DNA of 55,438 nt from NCBI GenBank assembly GCA_902789795.1, contig CADAPM010000010.1:1-55438 (forward strand), read 5' to 3'. The notes beneath the pieces are model-generated. The model was not told the origin of the DNA. It saw nothing but the letters and a program-made list of their open reading frames with translations, and did no database searches. Numbering within the stretch: position 1 is the first letter of the stretch; every line of letters starts with the position of its first letter. This document shows, piece by piece, positions 42,294 to 51,428 of this stretch. A program made the position numbers and the translations under genes. Origin of the DNA: an uncultured Eubacteriales bacterium (GTDB lineage: Bacteria > Bacillota > Clostridia > Christensenellales > Aristaeellaceae).

Positions 42294-42321
42294 TTGCATG
42301 GTATTTTAAATATGCTATGAT
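42294..42321 (+). promoter_or_regulatory. Promoter of the isomerase/dehydrogenase operon
   Basis: TTGCAT (42294-42299), 16-base spacer, TATGAT (42316-42321), in an AT-rich divergent intergenic region. A small hairpin (CCGGGA...TCCCGG near 42334-42352) lies in the leader. Confidence 0.68.
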
Positions 42322-42413
42322 AGGTACACAAAGCCGGGAGCGGAGATCCCGGACCCTGACGAGACCATAGCTTGCAACTGACGCCCCTGCGAGGGATCAA
42401 AGGAGGAAAACCA

Positions 42414-43253
42414 ATGAAGGAAATGAAGATCTACGCCTTTGCCGACGAGGCCTCCGCGCAAATCGACGGACAGATCGCCGCCATGCGCCGCAACGGCCTG
42501 AACGGCCTGGAGATCCGCGGCGTGGACGGGCAGAACATCGCCGATATCTCCCTGGAGAAAGCCCTGGAGGTGCGGCGCAAGCTGGATGACGCAGGGCTGA
42601 TCGTCTGGTCCATGGGCTCGCCCATCGGCAAGATCTCCATCGACACGGAGGACTTCACCGAACATCTGGACAAGCTCAAACACGTGCTGGCCCTGGCGGA
42701 CGTGCTGGGCACCAGGAACCTGCGCATGTTTTCCTTCTACGTTCCGGAAGGACAGAAGGAAGCCTGCCGCGGCAAGGTGATGGACTGGATGGGCCGGATG
42801 CTGGAGACTGCCGAGGGCAGCGGAATCCTCCTCTGCCACGAGAACGAAAAGGGCATCTACGGCGATATGGCCAACCGCTGCCTGGACCTGCTGAACACCT
42901 TCCCCCAGTTGGGCGGCATCTTTGACCCCGCCAACTTCGTGCAGTGCGGGCAGGACACCCTGGAGGCCTGGGAGTTATTGAAGCATCGAATCAATTACCT
43001 GCACATCAAGGACGCCCTGGCCGACGGCCGCGTGGTCCCCTCCGGCCACGGCATCGGGCACGTGCCCGAGATCCTGAAGGCCTTCCGGGCCCAGGGCGGG
43101 GACGCCGCCACGGTGGAGCCGCACCTGAGCGTGTTCGACGGTCTCAAGGACCTGGAGCAGGACGGCCAGAAGACCGAGATCGACGCCTTCAGTTACCCCA
43201 GCAGCGACGCCGCCTTTGACGCTGCCTGCGACGCGCTGAAAAAGCTGCTGTAA
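42414..43253 (+). CDS. Sugar phosphate isomerase/epimerase (xylose isomerase-like TIM barrel)
   Basis: This 279-residue cytoplasmic enzyme is of the AP_endonuc_2/IolE group. LEIRGVDGQNI, LLCHENEKGIYG (metal Glu), GGIFDPANFVQCG, YLHIKDAL and the closing TVEPHLSVFDG mark the barrel strands that bind the divalent metal. It probably interconverts or dehydrates a keto-sugar or inositol derivative. ATG 42414 follows AAAGGAGG. The following gene is a Gfo/Idh/MocA dehydrogenase, a common pairing for inositol- or keto-sugar-use pathways. Confidence 0.9.
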   Translation: MKEMKIYAFADEASAQIDGQIAAMRRNGLNGLEIRGVDGQNIADISLEKALEVRRKLDDAGLIVWSMGSPIGKISIDTEDFTEHLDKLKHVLALADVLGTRNLRMFSFYVPEGQKEACRGKVMDWMGRMLETAEGSGILLCHENEKGIYGDMANRCLDLLNTFPQLGGIFDPANFVQCGQDTLEAWELLKHRINYLHIKDALADGRVVPSGHGIGHVPEILKAFRAQGGDAATVEPHLSVFDGLKDLEQDGQKTEIDAFSYPSSDAAFDAACDALKKLL

Positions 43254-43266
43254 AGGAGAAACCACC

Positions 43267-44445
43267 ATGGAAAACAAGATCCGTTTAGGCATCATCGGCA
43301 TCGGCAACATGGGCAGCGGCCACGCCTGTTCAGTGGTGGACGGCAAATGCCCCGATTTTGAATTGAAGGCAGTGGCGGATATCAATCCCGCCCGCCGGGA
43401 GTGGGCGGCGGAACGCCTGGGGAAGGACGTGGCCTTCTTTGACAGCGCCGAAGCCATGCTGGACAGCGGCCTCGTGGACGCGTGCATCATCGCCGTGCCC
43501 CACTACGATCACCCCCGGCTGGCCATCGAGTGCATGAAACGCTCCATCCACGTGATGGTGGAAAAGCCCGCCGGCGTATACACCAAGCAGGTGCGGGAGA
43601 TGAACGAGATGGCGGACCAGCACCCCGAGGTGGTGTTCGGCCTGATGTTCAACCAGCGCACCAACTGCGTCTACCGCAAGATGCGGGAGCTGGTGCAGTC
43701 CGGCAAGTACGGCCGCATCCGCCGCACCAACTGGATCATCACGGACTGGTACCGCCCCCAGTGCTATTTCGATCAGGGCAGCTGGCGCGCCACCTGGGCC
43801 GGCGAGGGCGGCGGCGTGCTCTTGAACCAGAGCCCCCACCAGCTGGACCTGTGGCAGTGGATCTGCGGCCTGCCGATCAAGGTACAGTCCCACATGAAGT
43901 TCGGCCAGTGGCATGACATCGAGGTCGAGGACGACGTGACCACCTATGTGGAGTACGAAAACGGCGCGACAGGCGTGTTCGTCACCACCACCGGCGACGC
44001 CCACGGCTCCAACCGCTTCGAGATCCAGATGGACAAGGCCAAGCTGCTGGTGGAGCACAATCAGCTGTACCTCGAGGAGTACAGCGTCTCCGAGCCCGAA
44101 TGGAGCGCGACCTGCAAGGAGCCCTTCGCCAGCATGCCGGCGGAAAAGCATGTGGTGGAAACGGACGGCCAGAACCCCCAGCACGTCGGCGTGCTGAACG
44201 CCTGGGGCGGCGCGATCCTGCGGGGCGAGCCGCTGGTGGCCGACGGCCGCGAAGGCATCCGGGGCCTGACGCTGTCCAACGCCATGCACCTGTCCGCCTT
44301 CCTGGGCAGGGAAGTGACGCTGCCCATCGACGAAGACCTGTACTATGAGGAATTGAAAAAGCGCATCGCCGTCTCCCGCCGCAAGGAGACCGCCGCTGGA
44401 TCGGTAGTGGCCGACCTGAGCGACACCTGCGCCGGGACCCACTGA
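43267..44445 (+). CDS. Gfo/Idh/MocA family oxidoreductase
   Basis: This 392-residue NAD(P)-dependent dehydrogenase has N-terminal nucleotide-binding GIIGIGNMGSGH, the conserved EKPAG segment (VMVEKPAGVYT) carrying the catalytic lysine, and GGGVLLNQSPHQLDLWQW in the C-terminal domain. It probably oxidises a cyclitol or sugar. It starts 13 bases after the isomerase gene with AAGGAG upstream, and ends at a strong terminator. Substrate unknown. Confidence 0.92.
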   Translation: MENKIRLGIIGIGNMGSGHACSVVDGKCPDFELKAVADINPARREWAAERLGKDVAFFDSAEAMLDSGLVDACIIAVPHYDHPRLAIECMKRSIHVMVEKPAGVYTKQVREMNEMADQHPEVVFGLMFNQRTNCVYRKMRELVQSGKYGRIRRTNWIITDWYRPQCYFDQGSWRATWAGEGGGVLLNQSPHQLDLWQWICGLPIKVQSHMKFGQWHDIEVEDDVTTYVEYENGATGVFVTTTGDAHGSNRFEIQMDKAKLLVEHNQLYLEEYSVSEPEWSATCKEPFASMPAEKHVVETDGQNPQHVGVLNAWGGAILRGEPLVADGREGIRGLTLSNAMHLSAFLGREVTLPIDEDLYYEELKKRIAVSRRKETAAGSVVADLSDTCAGTH

Positions 44446-44455
44446 TCAGAAATAC

Positions 44456-44494
44456 AACAGCCCGCGAGGCAGAACGATTGCTTCGCGGGCTGTT
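44456..44494 (+). terminator. Terminator after the dehydrogenase gene
   Basis: AACAGCCCGCGA (44456-44467) pairs with TCGCGGGCTGTT (44483-44494), followed by a modest T-rich stretch. It may coincide with the outer end of the neighbouring MITE, because GGGCTGTT recurs inverted at 44773-44780. Confidence 0.75.
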
Positions 44495-44558
44495 CGTATT
44501 ATGGTTCATTACCTATTCTTAGATCAATAAAGCTATGCATCTATGCATGCTGTAAGGG

Positions 44559-44759
44559 AACACCCTCATCCGTCAGGCTGCGCCTGACACCTTCCCCCGA
44601 GATCGGGGGAAGGCTCTTTCGGGTTCTGCTGCTTGATTGAGCGAACAAACGCATTGCGATTGCTATCATTTGTAAAAATCCAGAAAGAGAAGGCTCCAAA
44701 AGCCTTCCCCCGATCTCGGGGGAAGGTGTCGCGCCAAAGGCGTGACGGATGAGGGCGTT
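44559..44759. mobile_element. MITE-like element, copy 1
   Basis: Long terminal inverted repeats of about 55 bases: 44559-44614 begins ACACCCTCATCCGTCAGG and holds the palindrome CCTTCCCCCGAGATCGGG; 44702-44759 is its inverse, ending GGATGAGGGCG. There is no coding capacity between them. This repeat family is common in Clostridia. The stretch 44495-44800 holds nothing else, apart from CAACAGCCC at 44772-44780. Confidence 0.85.
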
Positions 44760-44800
44760 CACGCGCTTGTTCAACAGCCCCTGTCCGTATTCTTGGCGGT

Positions 44801-45025
44801 TCATTGGTCCGCCGTTTCCTCTTCCTCCGGGGCAAACAGGGTGCAGCCCATGGCCCGGTAGTGGACGATCCTGCCGCGGATCGCCTCCGGGCGCACGTCA
44901 AAGTAGGCGGCCAGGCAGGGGACGCAGTAATAATCCGTGGTCCCGCGGTTGATCAGCCGCTTGGTCACCGCGATCTCGTCGGCCGTGACGGGCCCGCCGC
45001 ACTTAACGCAGACCGGCGCGCTCAT
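44801..45025 (-). CDS. Small zinc-ribbon-like protein
   Basis: This 74-residue protein has two CxxC knuckles (CVKCGG at the N-terminus, CVPC near residue 34), a likely zinc ribbon. The rest is helical with an acidic tail. It overlaps the alpha-galactosidase stop by four bases (ATGA), so it is translated with that gene. No function is recognised. Confidence 0.68.
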   Translation of the reverse strand: MSAPVCVKCGGPVTADEIAVTKRLINRGTTDYYCVPCLAAYFDVRPEAIRGRIVHYRAMGCTLFAPEEEETADQ

Positions 45026-46197
45026 GCCTTTTCGATCGTGCAGGTCAGCACCCGGCAGCCGTGGGCGGGGACCGTCATGTTCAGGTAGTCGCGCCGCATC
45101 CCCAGGTCCTCGCCGGTCAGGGCGTCCCGGAAATGCAGGGCGAAACCGCTGGTGGCGGGCAGGCCCGCGTCGGCGAAGATGAAGGGCACCTGGCCCGGCT
45201 TGGGCGCGAAGTTGAAGAAGCCCACGGCGAAGCGGTGGCCGCTCAGGTGCTTGAAGAGGGTCAGGCCCGTGTCCGGGTATTCCTCCCAGCCGCCGGGGAC
45301 GTCCGGCCCGTTATAGATCATCCGCCCCTGGTAGACCGCCTGGGGCACGCGGCCCTCCGCGTCCTGGTCGATGGCCAGCAGCCCGGGGTTGAGGACCAGT
45401 TTTTCCGCAAAGTCCGGCATGGCGCGCACGTCCGCGCCCAGCATGAGCGGAGCACCCAGCATGCACCACAGGGCGAACTGGGTCTGGTACTCCTGGTCCG
45501 TGCAGGCCTCGCCCAGGGCCACGTTGCCCTTGCCGTACATGCCCACGGTCAGCATGTCGATATCGTTAAAGCAGTTCGCGCCGCTCATGCAGAAGTTCGG
45601 CAGCTGGGAACGGGCGATGGAAGAGAAGGACTTGAAGTTGTCCTGGATGTCCCCCGTGGAGCGGTACATGTGCACGCCCAGGGACTTCATCCACTTCCAG
45701 GGCTCGTTCGTGCCCCAGTTGCAGGCGGCGAACAGGATGTCCCGCCCCGTGGACTTGAGCGCCATGGACATGATGGCGTACCGGTTCTGCCCGTCCGCGT
45801 TGGCCGGAAAGTTGCAGAAATCGTATTTCAGGTAGTCCACGCCCCACTCGGCAAAGGTGGCGGCGTCCTGGAACTCGTGGTCGTAGGAGGCGGGATACCC
45901 GCCGCAGGTCTGCACCCCCGCGCAGGAATACATGCCGAATTTGAAGCCCAGGGAGTGCACATAGTCCGCCAGGGCCTTCATGCCGTGGGGGAACTTGGCG
46001 GGGTCCGGCACCAGATACCCCCGCTCGTCCCGCTCCCGCAGGCTCCAGCAGTCGTCGATGACGATGTACTGATAGCCCGCCTCCAGGTACCCCTTCTCCT
46101 TCATGATGCGCGCGGTTTCCCGGATCAGCTCATCGGAGATGTTGGTCCCGAAGGTGTTCCAGCTGTTCCATCCCATGGGCGGTGTCGTCAGCAGCAT
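45022..46197 (-). CDS. GH27 alpha-galactosidase
   Basis: This 391-residue enzyme has N-terminal TPPMGWNSWNTFG and the metal/substrate segment IDDCW, both signature of GH27. The nucleophile Asp126 is in DYLKYDFC, and the acid/base Asp183 is in STGDIQDNF. A small C-terminal beta-domain closes the protein. No signal peptide is present, so it acts on internalised alpha-galactosides such as raffinose-family sugars. GGAGG precedes the ATG. It is preceded by an AraC-type regulator in the same orientation. Confidence 0.93.
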   Translation of the reverse strand: MLLTTPPMGWNSWNTFGTNISDELIRETARIMKEKGYLEAGYQYIVIDDCWSLRERDERGYLVPDPAKFPHGMKALADYVHSLGFKFGMYSCAGVQTCGGYPASYDHEFQDAATFAEWGVDYLKYDFCNFPANADGQNRYAIMSMALKSTGRDILFAACNWGTNEPWKWMKSLGVHMYRSTGDIQDNFKSFSSIARSQLPNFCMSGANCFNDIDMLTVGMYGKGNVALGEACTDQEYQTQFALWCMLGAPLMLGADVRAMPDFAEKLVLNPGLLAIDQDAEGRVPQAVYQGRMIYNGPDVPGGWEEYPDTGLTLFKHLSGHRFAVGFFNFAPKPGQVPFIFADAGLPATSGFALHFRDALTGEDLGMRRDYLNMTVPAHGCRVLTCTIEKA

Positions 46198-46247
46198 AGT
46201 GGTTCCTCCTCTTTTTGTTGACGTTCTGAAACATCAGGGTTTTGCGC

Positions 46248-47114
46248 TCACTTCTGCACGCTTTGGCGGTACTGCTCCGGCGAGACGCCGACGCGGGTCC
46301 TGAAGGCTCGGTAATAGCTGGAGTAATCCATGAACCCGCATTGGTAGCAGGCATCCCTGGGCTTCGCGCCTCGGCGGATCAGCTCCTGGGACACCTGGAT
46401 GCGCCGGATCATCAGGTACTGGTGCACGGAAATGCCGGTATAGCTCTTGAATTCCCTCAGCAGGTAGTATTTGCTCATGTGGAAGACCCGCGCCAGCTCG
46501 TCCAGGGGCAGCGGCTCCGTCACGTGCAGGTTGATGTAGCGGATCAGCGCGCCCATGCCCTTGCTGTAGTCGTCCTGGGGGACGGCATCCAGGCTGGTCA
46601 TCATGCTCATGGCCTCCAGCAGCAGGGCGGTGAAGCGGCAGCGCGTCATCAGCTTTTCCTCGGGCCGGGAGAGGCCGGAAGCGGCGATCACGGCGTCCGT
46701 CTGGCGCACCAGCTCCCGGAGGTCCTTCTCCTCCACGTGGAAGCGGTAGTGGTCATCCCGGGTCATCCGTTCCAGCGTCCCGGGGATGTCGCAGTCCGCC
46801 GTGCTGACGGAGTTCAGGAACTCCCGGGTGGCGTACAGGTAAAACCGCTCATAGGGCACCTGGGCGTCCAGGTGGATATTGCGGTGCATCACGCCGGGCG
46901 GGTAGACCAGCACGTCCCCCCGGGAAAGCTGCACATCCATGCCCTCCACAATGATCCGGGTGTGTCCCGAAAGGAAAAAGAAGAGCTCAAAGAAGGGGTG
47001 GCTGTGGTAGACCACCGCCTGCGCCTGGCTGGTCACATGGTGGTAGGCCTCGAATTCCCGTCCGGGCGGCATCTGATCCTCAGGGTCCCAATGCTTATAA
47101 GCGCTCAAGTTCAT
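46248..47114 (-). CDS. AraC-family regulator with cupin sensor domain
   Basis: This 288-residue protein has an N-terminal cupin (YHSHPFFELFFFLSG, then SRGDVLVYPPGVMH) that binds sugar, and a C-terminal AraC double helix-turn-helix with DELARVFHMSKYYLLREFKSYTG and CGFMDYSSYYRAFRTRVG. It probably activates the alpha-galactosidase gene 50 bases downstream. The start is uncertain: a -10 box at 47130-47125 puts transcription only a few bases before ATG 47114, so a start at 47072 (GAGGA upstream) is possible. Confidence 0.85.
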   Translation of the reverse strand: MNLSAYKHWDPEDQMPPGREFEAYHHVTSQAQAVVYHSHPFFELFFFLSGHTRIIVEGMDVQLSRGDVLVYPPGVMHRNIHLDAQVPYERFYLYATREFLNSVSTADCDIPGTLERMTRDDHYRFHVEEKDLRELVRQTDAVIAASGLSRPEEKLMTRCRFTALLLEAMSMMTSLDAVPQDDYSKGMGALIRYINLHVTEPLPLDELARVFHMSKYYLLREFKSYTGISVHQYLMIRRIQVSQELIRRGAKPRDACYQCGFMDYSSYYRAFRTRVGVSPEQYRQSVQK

Positions 47115-47124
47115 CACCCGCCCC

Positions 47125-47153
47125 ATTATAGGGCAAGTTTTGCAATAAAGCAA
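47125..47153 (-). promoter_or_regulatory. Promoter of the AraC/alpha-galactosidase operon
   Basis: On the - strand TTGCTT (47153-47148), 17-base spacer, TATAAT (47130-47125). It lies very close to the annotated start of the AraC gene, which would leave almost no leader. Confidence 0.65.
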
Positions 47154-47253
47154 TCGCCTTTCTGTAATTGCTGCATTTACGGGTTTCATCTGCCTGATGC
47201 TTGCAGGCATAAGGCAGCAAACGGGCAACGCATTGTAAGACCAACGGAAGCGA

Positions 47254-47282
47254 TTGACAAAACAAGGGGCGCTTGCTATGAT
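47254..47282 (+). promoter_or_regulatory. Promoter of the chromate-transporter genes
   Basis: TTGACA (47254-47259), 17-base spacer, TATGAT (47277-47282). A leader of about 140 bases follows, ending in a hairpin (TCCAGCCGC 47382-47390 with GCGGCTGGA 47403-47411) just before the first gene, a possible control point. Confidence 0.75.
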
Positions 47283-47431
47283 TCCACCGAAGGCAAAGCC
47301 GTTCAGACGGCCTTCATTGCAGCGAGCTCCGGGAACCGGAATGCCATCGCTGCGGAGGATTTTCAACGCATTGATCAGCATTCCAGCCGCCGATAAGCAT
47401 CAGCGGCTGGATCTGTGACGAGGTTATTCAG

Positions 47432-48004
47432 ATGAATCAACGAAAAAGTGGCGTTCTGCTGAAGCTGTTCTTATCTATGCTCTACATCAGCGCCTTCACC
47501 TTTGGCGGCGGATTCGTGATCGTCACCTTCATGAAGCGGAAATTCGTGGATGAGCTGCACTGGATCGACGAAAAAGAAATGCTGGACATGACGGCCCTGG
47601 CCCAGTCCAGCCCCGGCGCCATCGCCGTCAACGCCGCCATCCTGGTGGGCTGGAAGGTCGGCGGCTTCCCGGGCATGCTCGCCGCGGTGCTGGGAACGAT
47701 CATCCCGCCCATGGCCATCCTGTCCGTGATCAGCCTTTTCTATCAGCTGTTCGCCGCCAACCGCTATGTGGCCCTGGTGCTGAAGGGAATGCAGTCCGGC
47801 GTCGCGGCGGTGATCCTGGATGTATCGCTGAGCCTCGGCAAGAATGTGCTGAAGGACAAGGTCTGGGCCCATTACGCGGTCATGGCCTGCGCTTTCGTCG
47901 CCACCTTCTTCTTTAAGGTCAATGTGATCTACGTGATCCTCTGCGCCGCTGCGGTCGGCGTAGTCCTGGCGGTCACGAGCCGGAAAGGAGGGAAGGCACA
48001 ATGA
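47432..48004 (+). CDS. Chromate transporter, subunit 1 (short-chain CHR)
   Basis: This 190-residue membrane protein is a half-length CHR transporter: AFTFGGGFVIVTFMKRKFV and the conserved AQSSPGAIAVNAA with GWKVGGFPG, followed by about five helices. In Gram-positive bacteria two half-proteins work as a pair; they are named for chromate efflux, but other anions are possible. A GAGG motif precedes the ATG. The stop overlaps the next start by four bases. Confidence 0.9.
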   Translation: MNQRKSGVLLKLFLSMLYISAFTFGGGFVIVTFMKRKFVDELHWIDEKEMLDMTALAQSSPGAIAVNAAILVGWKVGGFPGMLAAVLGTIIPPMAILSVISLFYQLFAANRYVALVLKGMQSGVAAVILDVSLSLGKNVLKDKVWAHYAVMACAFVATFFFKVNVIYVILCAAAVGVVLAVTSRKGGKAQ

Positions 48005-48573
48005 TCCTGCTGCAATTGTTTCTCAGCTTTCTGCAGATCGGCCTGTTTTCCATCGGCGGCGGATACGCGGCCATCCCCCTGATCCAAAGCCAGACGGTGG
48101 ATGTGCACCAATGGCTGACATCCGAACAGTTCATGGACCTGGCGACCATTGCCGAAATGACGCCAGGGCCCATCGCCATCAACGGCGCGACCTTTGTGGG
48201 GCTGAAGGTCGCAGGCTTCCCCGGCGCGGTCATCGCCACGCTGGGCTGCATCCTGCCCTCGATCATCATCGTTTCCCTGCTGTCCTACGTCTATTCCCGT
48301 TACCGTCAGCTGGCCATGCTCCAGAGCGTGCTGTCCAGCCTTCGCCCCGCCGTGGTGGCCCTGATCTCCGCCGCGGGCCTGAACATGCTTTTGCAGGTGG
48401 CCTTCGGCAGTGGGAACGCCCTCGCCTGGGAAAATGTCAACTGGGGTGGGGTCCTGCTGTTTGCTGCTGCCTTCTTCGCCCTCAGAAAATTTAAGGCCAA
48501 TCCGATCCTGGTGATGCTTCTGTGCGGAGCGGGCGGACTGATCCTGGGGGTTACAGGGGTGCTAACCTTCTGA
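48001..48573 (+). CDS. Chromate transporter, subunit 2 (short-chain CHR)
   Basis: The 190-residue partner half has LFSIGGGYAAIPLIQSQ, then AEMTPGPIAINGATFVG and LKVAGFPGAV, which align with the motifs of the first half. It overlaps the first subunit by ATGA, so the two are made together, as expected for a heterodimer. CGGAAAGGAGGGA precedes the ATG inside the upstream gene. No clear terminator follows. Confidence 0.9.
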   Translation: MILLQLFLSFLQIGLFSIGGGYAAIPLIQSQTVDVHQWLTSEQFMDLATIAEMTPGPIAINGATFVGLKVAGFPGAVIATLGCILPSIIIVSLLSYVYSRYRQLAMLQSVLSSLRPAVVALISAAGLNMLLQVAFGSGNALAWENVNWGGVLLFAAAFFALRKFKANPILVMLLCGAGGLILGVTGVLTF

Positions 48574-48881
48574 AACACTCCTGTGGAGGGAATAATAGCC
48601 CCGGTAAGTTATGGATCATGAAAATGGATAACAGAAAGCTCACAGAATAAAAAACGCGGGCCGCAGCCGGATTTCCGCTGACAGCCACACATTGTATCGC
48701 CGTTTTATCGTTTTACGGTTTTGACAAATCTTTTATCCTGCCGACCATGGCCGCCCACAGTATCGAAATATGATCCAGGGAAAAAATCCGCCTTATGATC
48801 CGGATAGCCTTGATCATCTGCCGCAAACCCGCTTGACATTCAACGAGTTTAGATAAAGGCTGTCAGCTCAAGCGTAATATG
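48574..48881. other. Gene-free stretch
   Basis: No supported gene. The sequence is AT-richer than its flanks, with short repeats (CGTTTTATCGTTTTACGG near 48704). A TTGACA at 48833 has no good -10 in the right place. The right end holds the terminator of the fructan operon. Confidence 0.5.
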
Positions 48882-48920
48882 AAAAAAAATAATCGCCGGC
48901 AGTCCTGAAACTGTCGGCGG
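48882..48920 (-). terminator. Terminator of the fructan operon
   Basis: On the - strand a hairpin CCGCCGACAGT / ACTGCCGGCG (48920-48893, one mismatch) is followed by ATTATTTTTTTT. It lies about 55 bases after the fructokinase stop. Confidence 0.85.
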
Positions 48921-48975
48921 TTGTTCAACTTCTTCTGTGAAGCAGCGATAGCACTGCATATTCAGTCTCTGACAC

Positions 48976-49941
48976 TCATTCCTCGCCAAGGTGCTGGAGC
49001 ACATCCTTCTGCTCCGGCACGCTGGTGATGCCGCCGTGCTTCTGGGTGGAGAGGCTGGCGGCGGTGCAGGCGAAGCGGACGATTTTGGACAGTTCCTCTT
49101 CCGTTAAATCGGAAGGGGATTTCTTATAGGTAAGGAACTGGCTCATGGCGCTGCCGCCGAAGATGTCGCCCGCGCCGGTGGTATCCACCACGCGGATGCC
49201 GGAGGGGCTGGCGACCGTTACCTGATGGGAAACGGTGGCGGCATAGCAGCCCTTGGGGCCCAGGGTGATGTAGGCAAGGGAGATCCCGTATTCGTTCAGC
49301 AGCTTCCTTCCGCCCTCCTCCGGAGTCAGGCCCCACAGGAATTCGATCTCCTCGTCGCTGATCTTCACGATGTCGGCCTGGCGGAGGCTCCACTCGATGG
49401 CGGCCTTGGCGTCCTCCTCCCGCTTCCACAGGGGCTTGCGGAGGTTGGGGTCCAGGCTGATCAAGAGGCCGTGGGCCTTCGCCAATTCAATGGCTTTCCG
49501 GGTGGCGGAAGCGGCGGGCTCATTCGTCAACGACAGGGTGCCGAAGTGGAACACCCTGGCGCTTGCGATCAGGCTTTCGTCGATCTCCTCGGGCGTCAGG
49601 CAGGTGTCCGCGCCGGGCTTTCGGGCGAAGCTGAAATCCCGGTTGCCGCTTTTATCCAGGGAGACGAAGGCCAGGGTGGTGAACACGCCCGGGTCGAGCA
49701 GGACGCCCTCTGTCCCGATGCCGGCGTCCTCCAGCGTTTTGACCAGCAGGCGGCCGAACATATCGTCTCCCACCTTGCCGATCATGGCGGTCTTACAGCC
49801 GTACTTCGTCAGGGCGGCCAGGAAGTTCCCGGGCGCGCCGCCGGGATTGGCGGAGAGCACGGGATAGCCCGCTTCGTTGATGGAATGAGGCGCGAAATCG
49901 ATCAGCAATTCGCCCAGGGCCGCGACGTCATAGGTTTTCAT
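48976..49941 (-). CDS. PfkB-family fructokinase
   Basis: This 321-residue ribokinase-type sugar kinase has N-terminal ALGELLIDF and GGAPGNFLAALTKYG, the substrate segment GKVGDDMFGR, and the anion-hole/catalytic DTTGAGDIFGGS near 250 with the catalytic Asp. It should phosphorylate the fructose released by the GH32 enzymes encoded upstream. It starts three bases after the GH32 stop and ends at the operon terminator. Confidence 0.92.
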   Translation of the reverse strand: MKTYDVAALGELLIDFAPHSINEAGYPVLSANPGGAPGNFLAALTKYGCKTAMIGKVGDDMFGRLLVKTLEDAGIGTEGVLLDPGVFTTLAFVSLDKSGNRDFSFARKPGADTCLTPEEIDESLIASARVFHFGTLSLTNEPAASATRKAIELAKAHGLLISLDPNLRKPLWKREEDAKAAIEWSLRQADIVKISDEEIEFLWGLTPEEGGRKLLNEYGISLAYITLGPKGCYAATVSHQVTVASPSGIRVVDTTGAGDIFGGSAMSQFLTYKKSPSDLTEEELSKIVRFACTAASLSTQKHGGITSVPEQKDVLQHLGEE

Positions 49942-49944
49942 GGT

Positions 49945-51416
49945 TCACTCCTCCGAAAACAGGCTGTACTTGGTGATATCCATCACGGCTTTTCCGTCGG
50001 CCTCAAAGGAGATGCCCCGGGCGGAAGGGTCGGTCAGGATGGTGGCGGTCATGACCTGTTCGCCGTCGTTGATGAACACTTCGATGCTGAACCGGTCCAG
50101 GATCACATGCAGATGGATCTCCCCGCTGCGATCGGCCACCTGGCAGCGGCGCTGGTGGATGTAGGCGCGGCGGGAGCCGGAGAACTTGCGGTCGATCTTC
50201 AGAAGCGATTCGTGGGGACGGTAGCTGAGAATGGAATAATACTGATCGTCCTGGGCAAAGCGCATGGTGAACTTGTGGTACGGGTTGGCGGCGTCCTCCG
50301 GGCGGATCTGGATGTCCATCTCCACGCTGCGGCCTTCCACGCCGGACAGGGTCATGCACTCGCTCACAGGCACGTTTTTGTATTCCACCGGCTGGCCCCT
50401 GTAGAGGGCCAGCTCCCGGATGGGCTGCTGATACAAGCGCCTGTTGCGGATGGACAGTTCCCGGGGCAGGCTCATCTGGCCGAACCATTGCCGGTCCTCG
50501 TAGCCGGTATTTTTGCTGGTGTCCCAGTTCTGCATCCAGCCGATCATCACCCGCCGGCCGTCCGGCGTCAGCAGAGTCTGGGGCGCGTAGAAGTCGATGC
50601 CGTAGTCGATGGCCTGGTCGAATTCCGCATGGAACTTCCCGGTTTCCTCGTCGAAGGCGCCGATCTGGCACACCGTGCCGTTGCCGTTGTGATACTCAAA
50701 GCCCTCGGGCAGCATATCCTGGGGGCTGACGAACAGCACATGCTTGCCGTCCAAAGGGAAGAAATCCGGGCACTCCCACATGAGGCCGAGGCGGCCGTCG
50801 TTTTCCGCCAGGATGCTGAAAAAGCGCCAGCGGAAGCCGTCGTCGCTGTCGAAGAGCAGCAGCACGCCCCGCTTGTCCATGCGCCGGGCGCCCACCACGC
50901 AGCGGTACCCGCCTTCCGGCCTGCGCCAGATCTTGGGGTCGCGGAAGTCGTAGGGGCTCAGGCCCTCGGGCAGATCGTCCATGTCCAGCACGGGATTTTT
51001 TTCATACTTCTGATAATCCACGCCGTCGCCCACGGCCACGCACTGAGTCTGGAATTCCTTGGCCTTGTCGCCGCCCTCCTTGCGCACGCCGGTGTAGAGC
51101 AGCAGCTGCCGGCCGTCATTCAGCTCCATGGCGCTGCCGGAGAAGCAGCCGAAGGAATCATAGGGCGCGTCCGGGGCCAGGGCGGCGGGCAGATAGGACC
51201 AATGGAGCAGATCATGGCTCACGGCATGGCCCCAATGCATGGCATCCCACTGGGTGTCGTAGGGATTATACTGATAGAACAGATGATACTGCCCGCGGTA
51301 ATAGGAAAAGCCGTTGGGGTCATTCATCCAGCCCACCCAGGGCGGGCGGATGCAGGGATCTTCCCGCCCTCCTCCTTCTCATACGCCCTGGCAAAGATCA
51401 GACTGTGGTTCATCAT
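49945..51416 (-). pseudogene. GH32 beta-fructosidase with 5' frameshift
   Basis: The main frame (from GTG 51336, 463 residues) is a cytoplasmic GH32 enzyme: nucleophile in WMNDPNGF at its extreme N-terminus, DFRDPKIW and MWECPDFF with the acid/base Glu. The expected ~30 residues before WMNDPNG are missing there, but they are present in another frame. ATG 51416 (or 51413) reads MNHSLIFARAYEK and on to IPASARP, then the frame is lost near 51337-51358, where the sequence changes into the WVGWMNDPNG frame. In the main frame a TGA lies just upstream, and GTG 51336 has no ribosome site. A short deletion has probably broken the gene, unless it is an assembly error. Confidence 0.8.
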
Positions 51417-51428
51417 AAGGTTCATCCT

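Noticed and set aside
44559-44759. CRISPR-like repeat
   Set aside because: The repeats are inverted, present once each and have no spacer series or cas genes; a MITE explains them better.
48833-48862. TTGACA as a promoter on the + strand
   Set aside because: No acceptable -10 lies 16-18 bases downstream and no gene follows on that strand.
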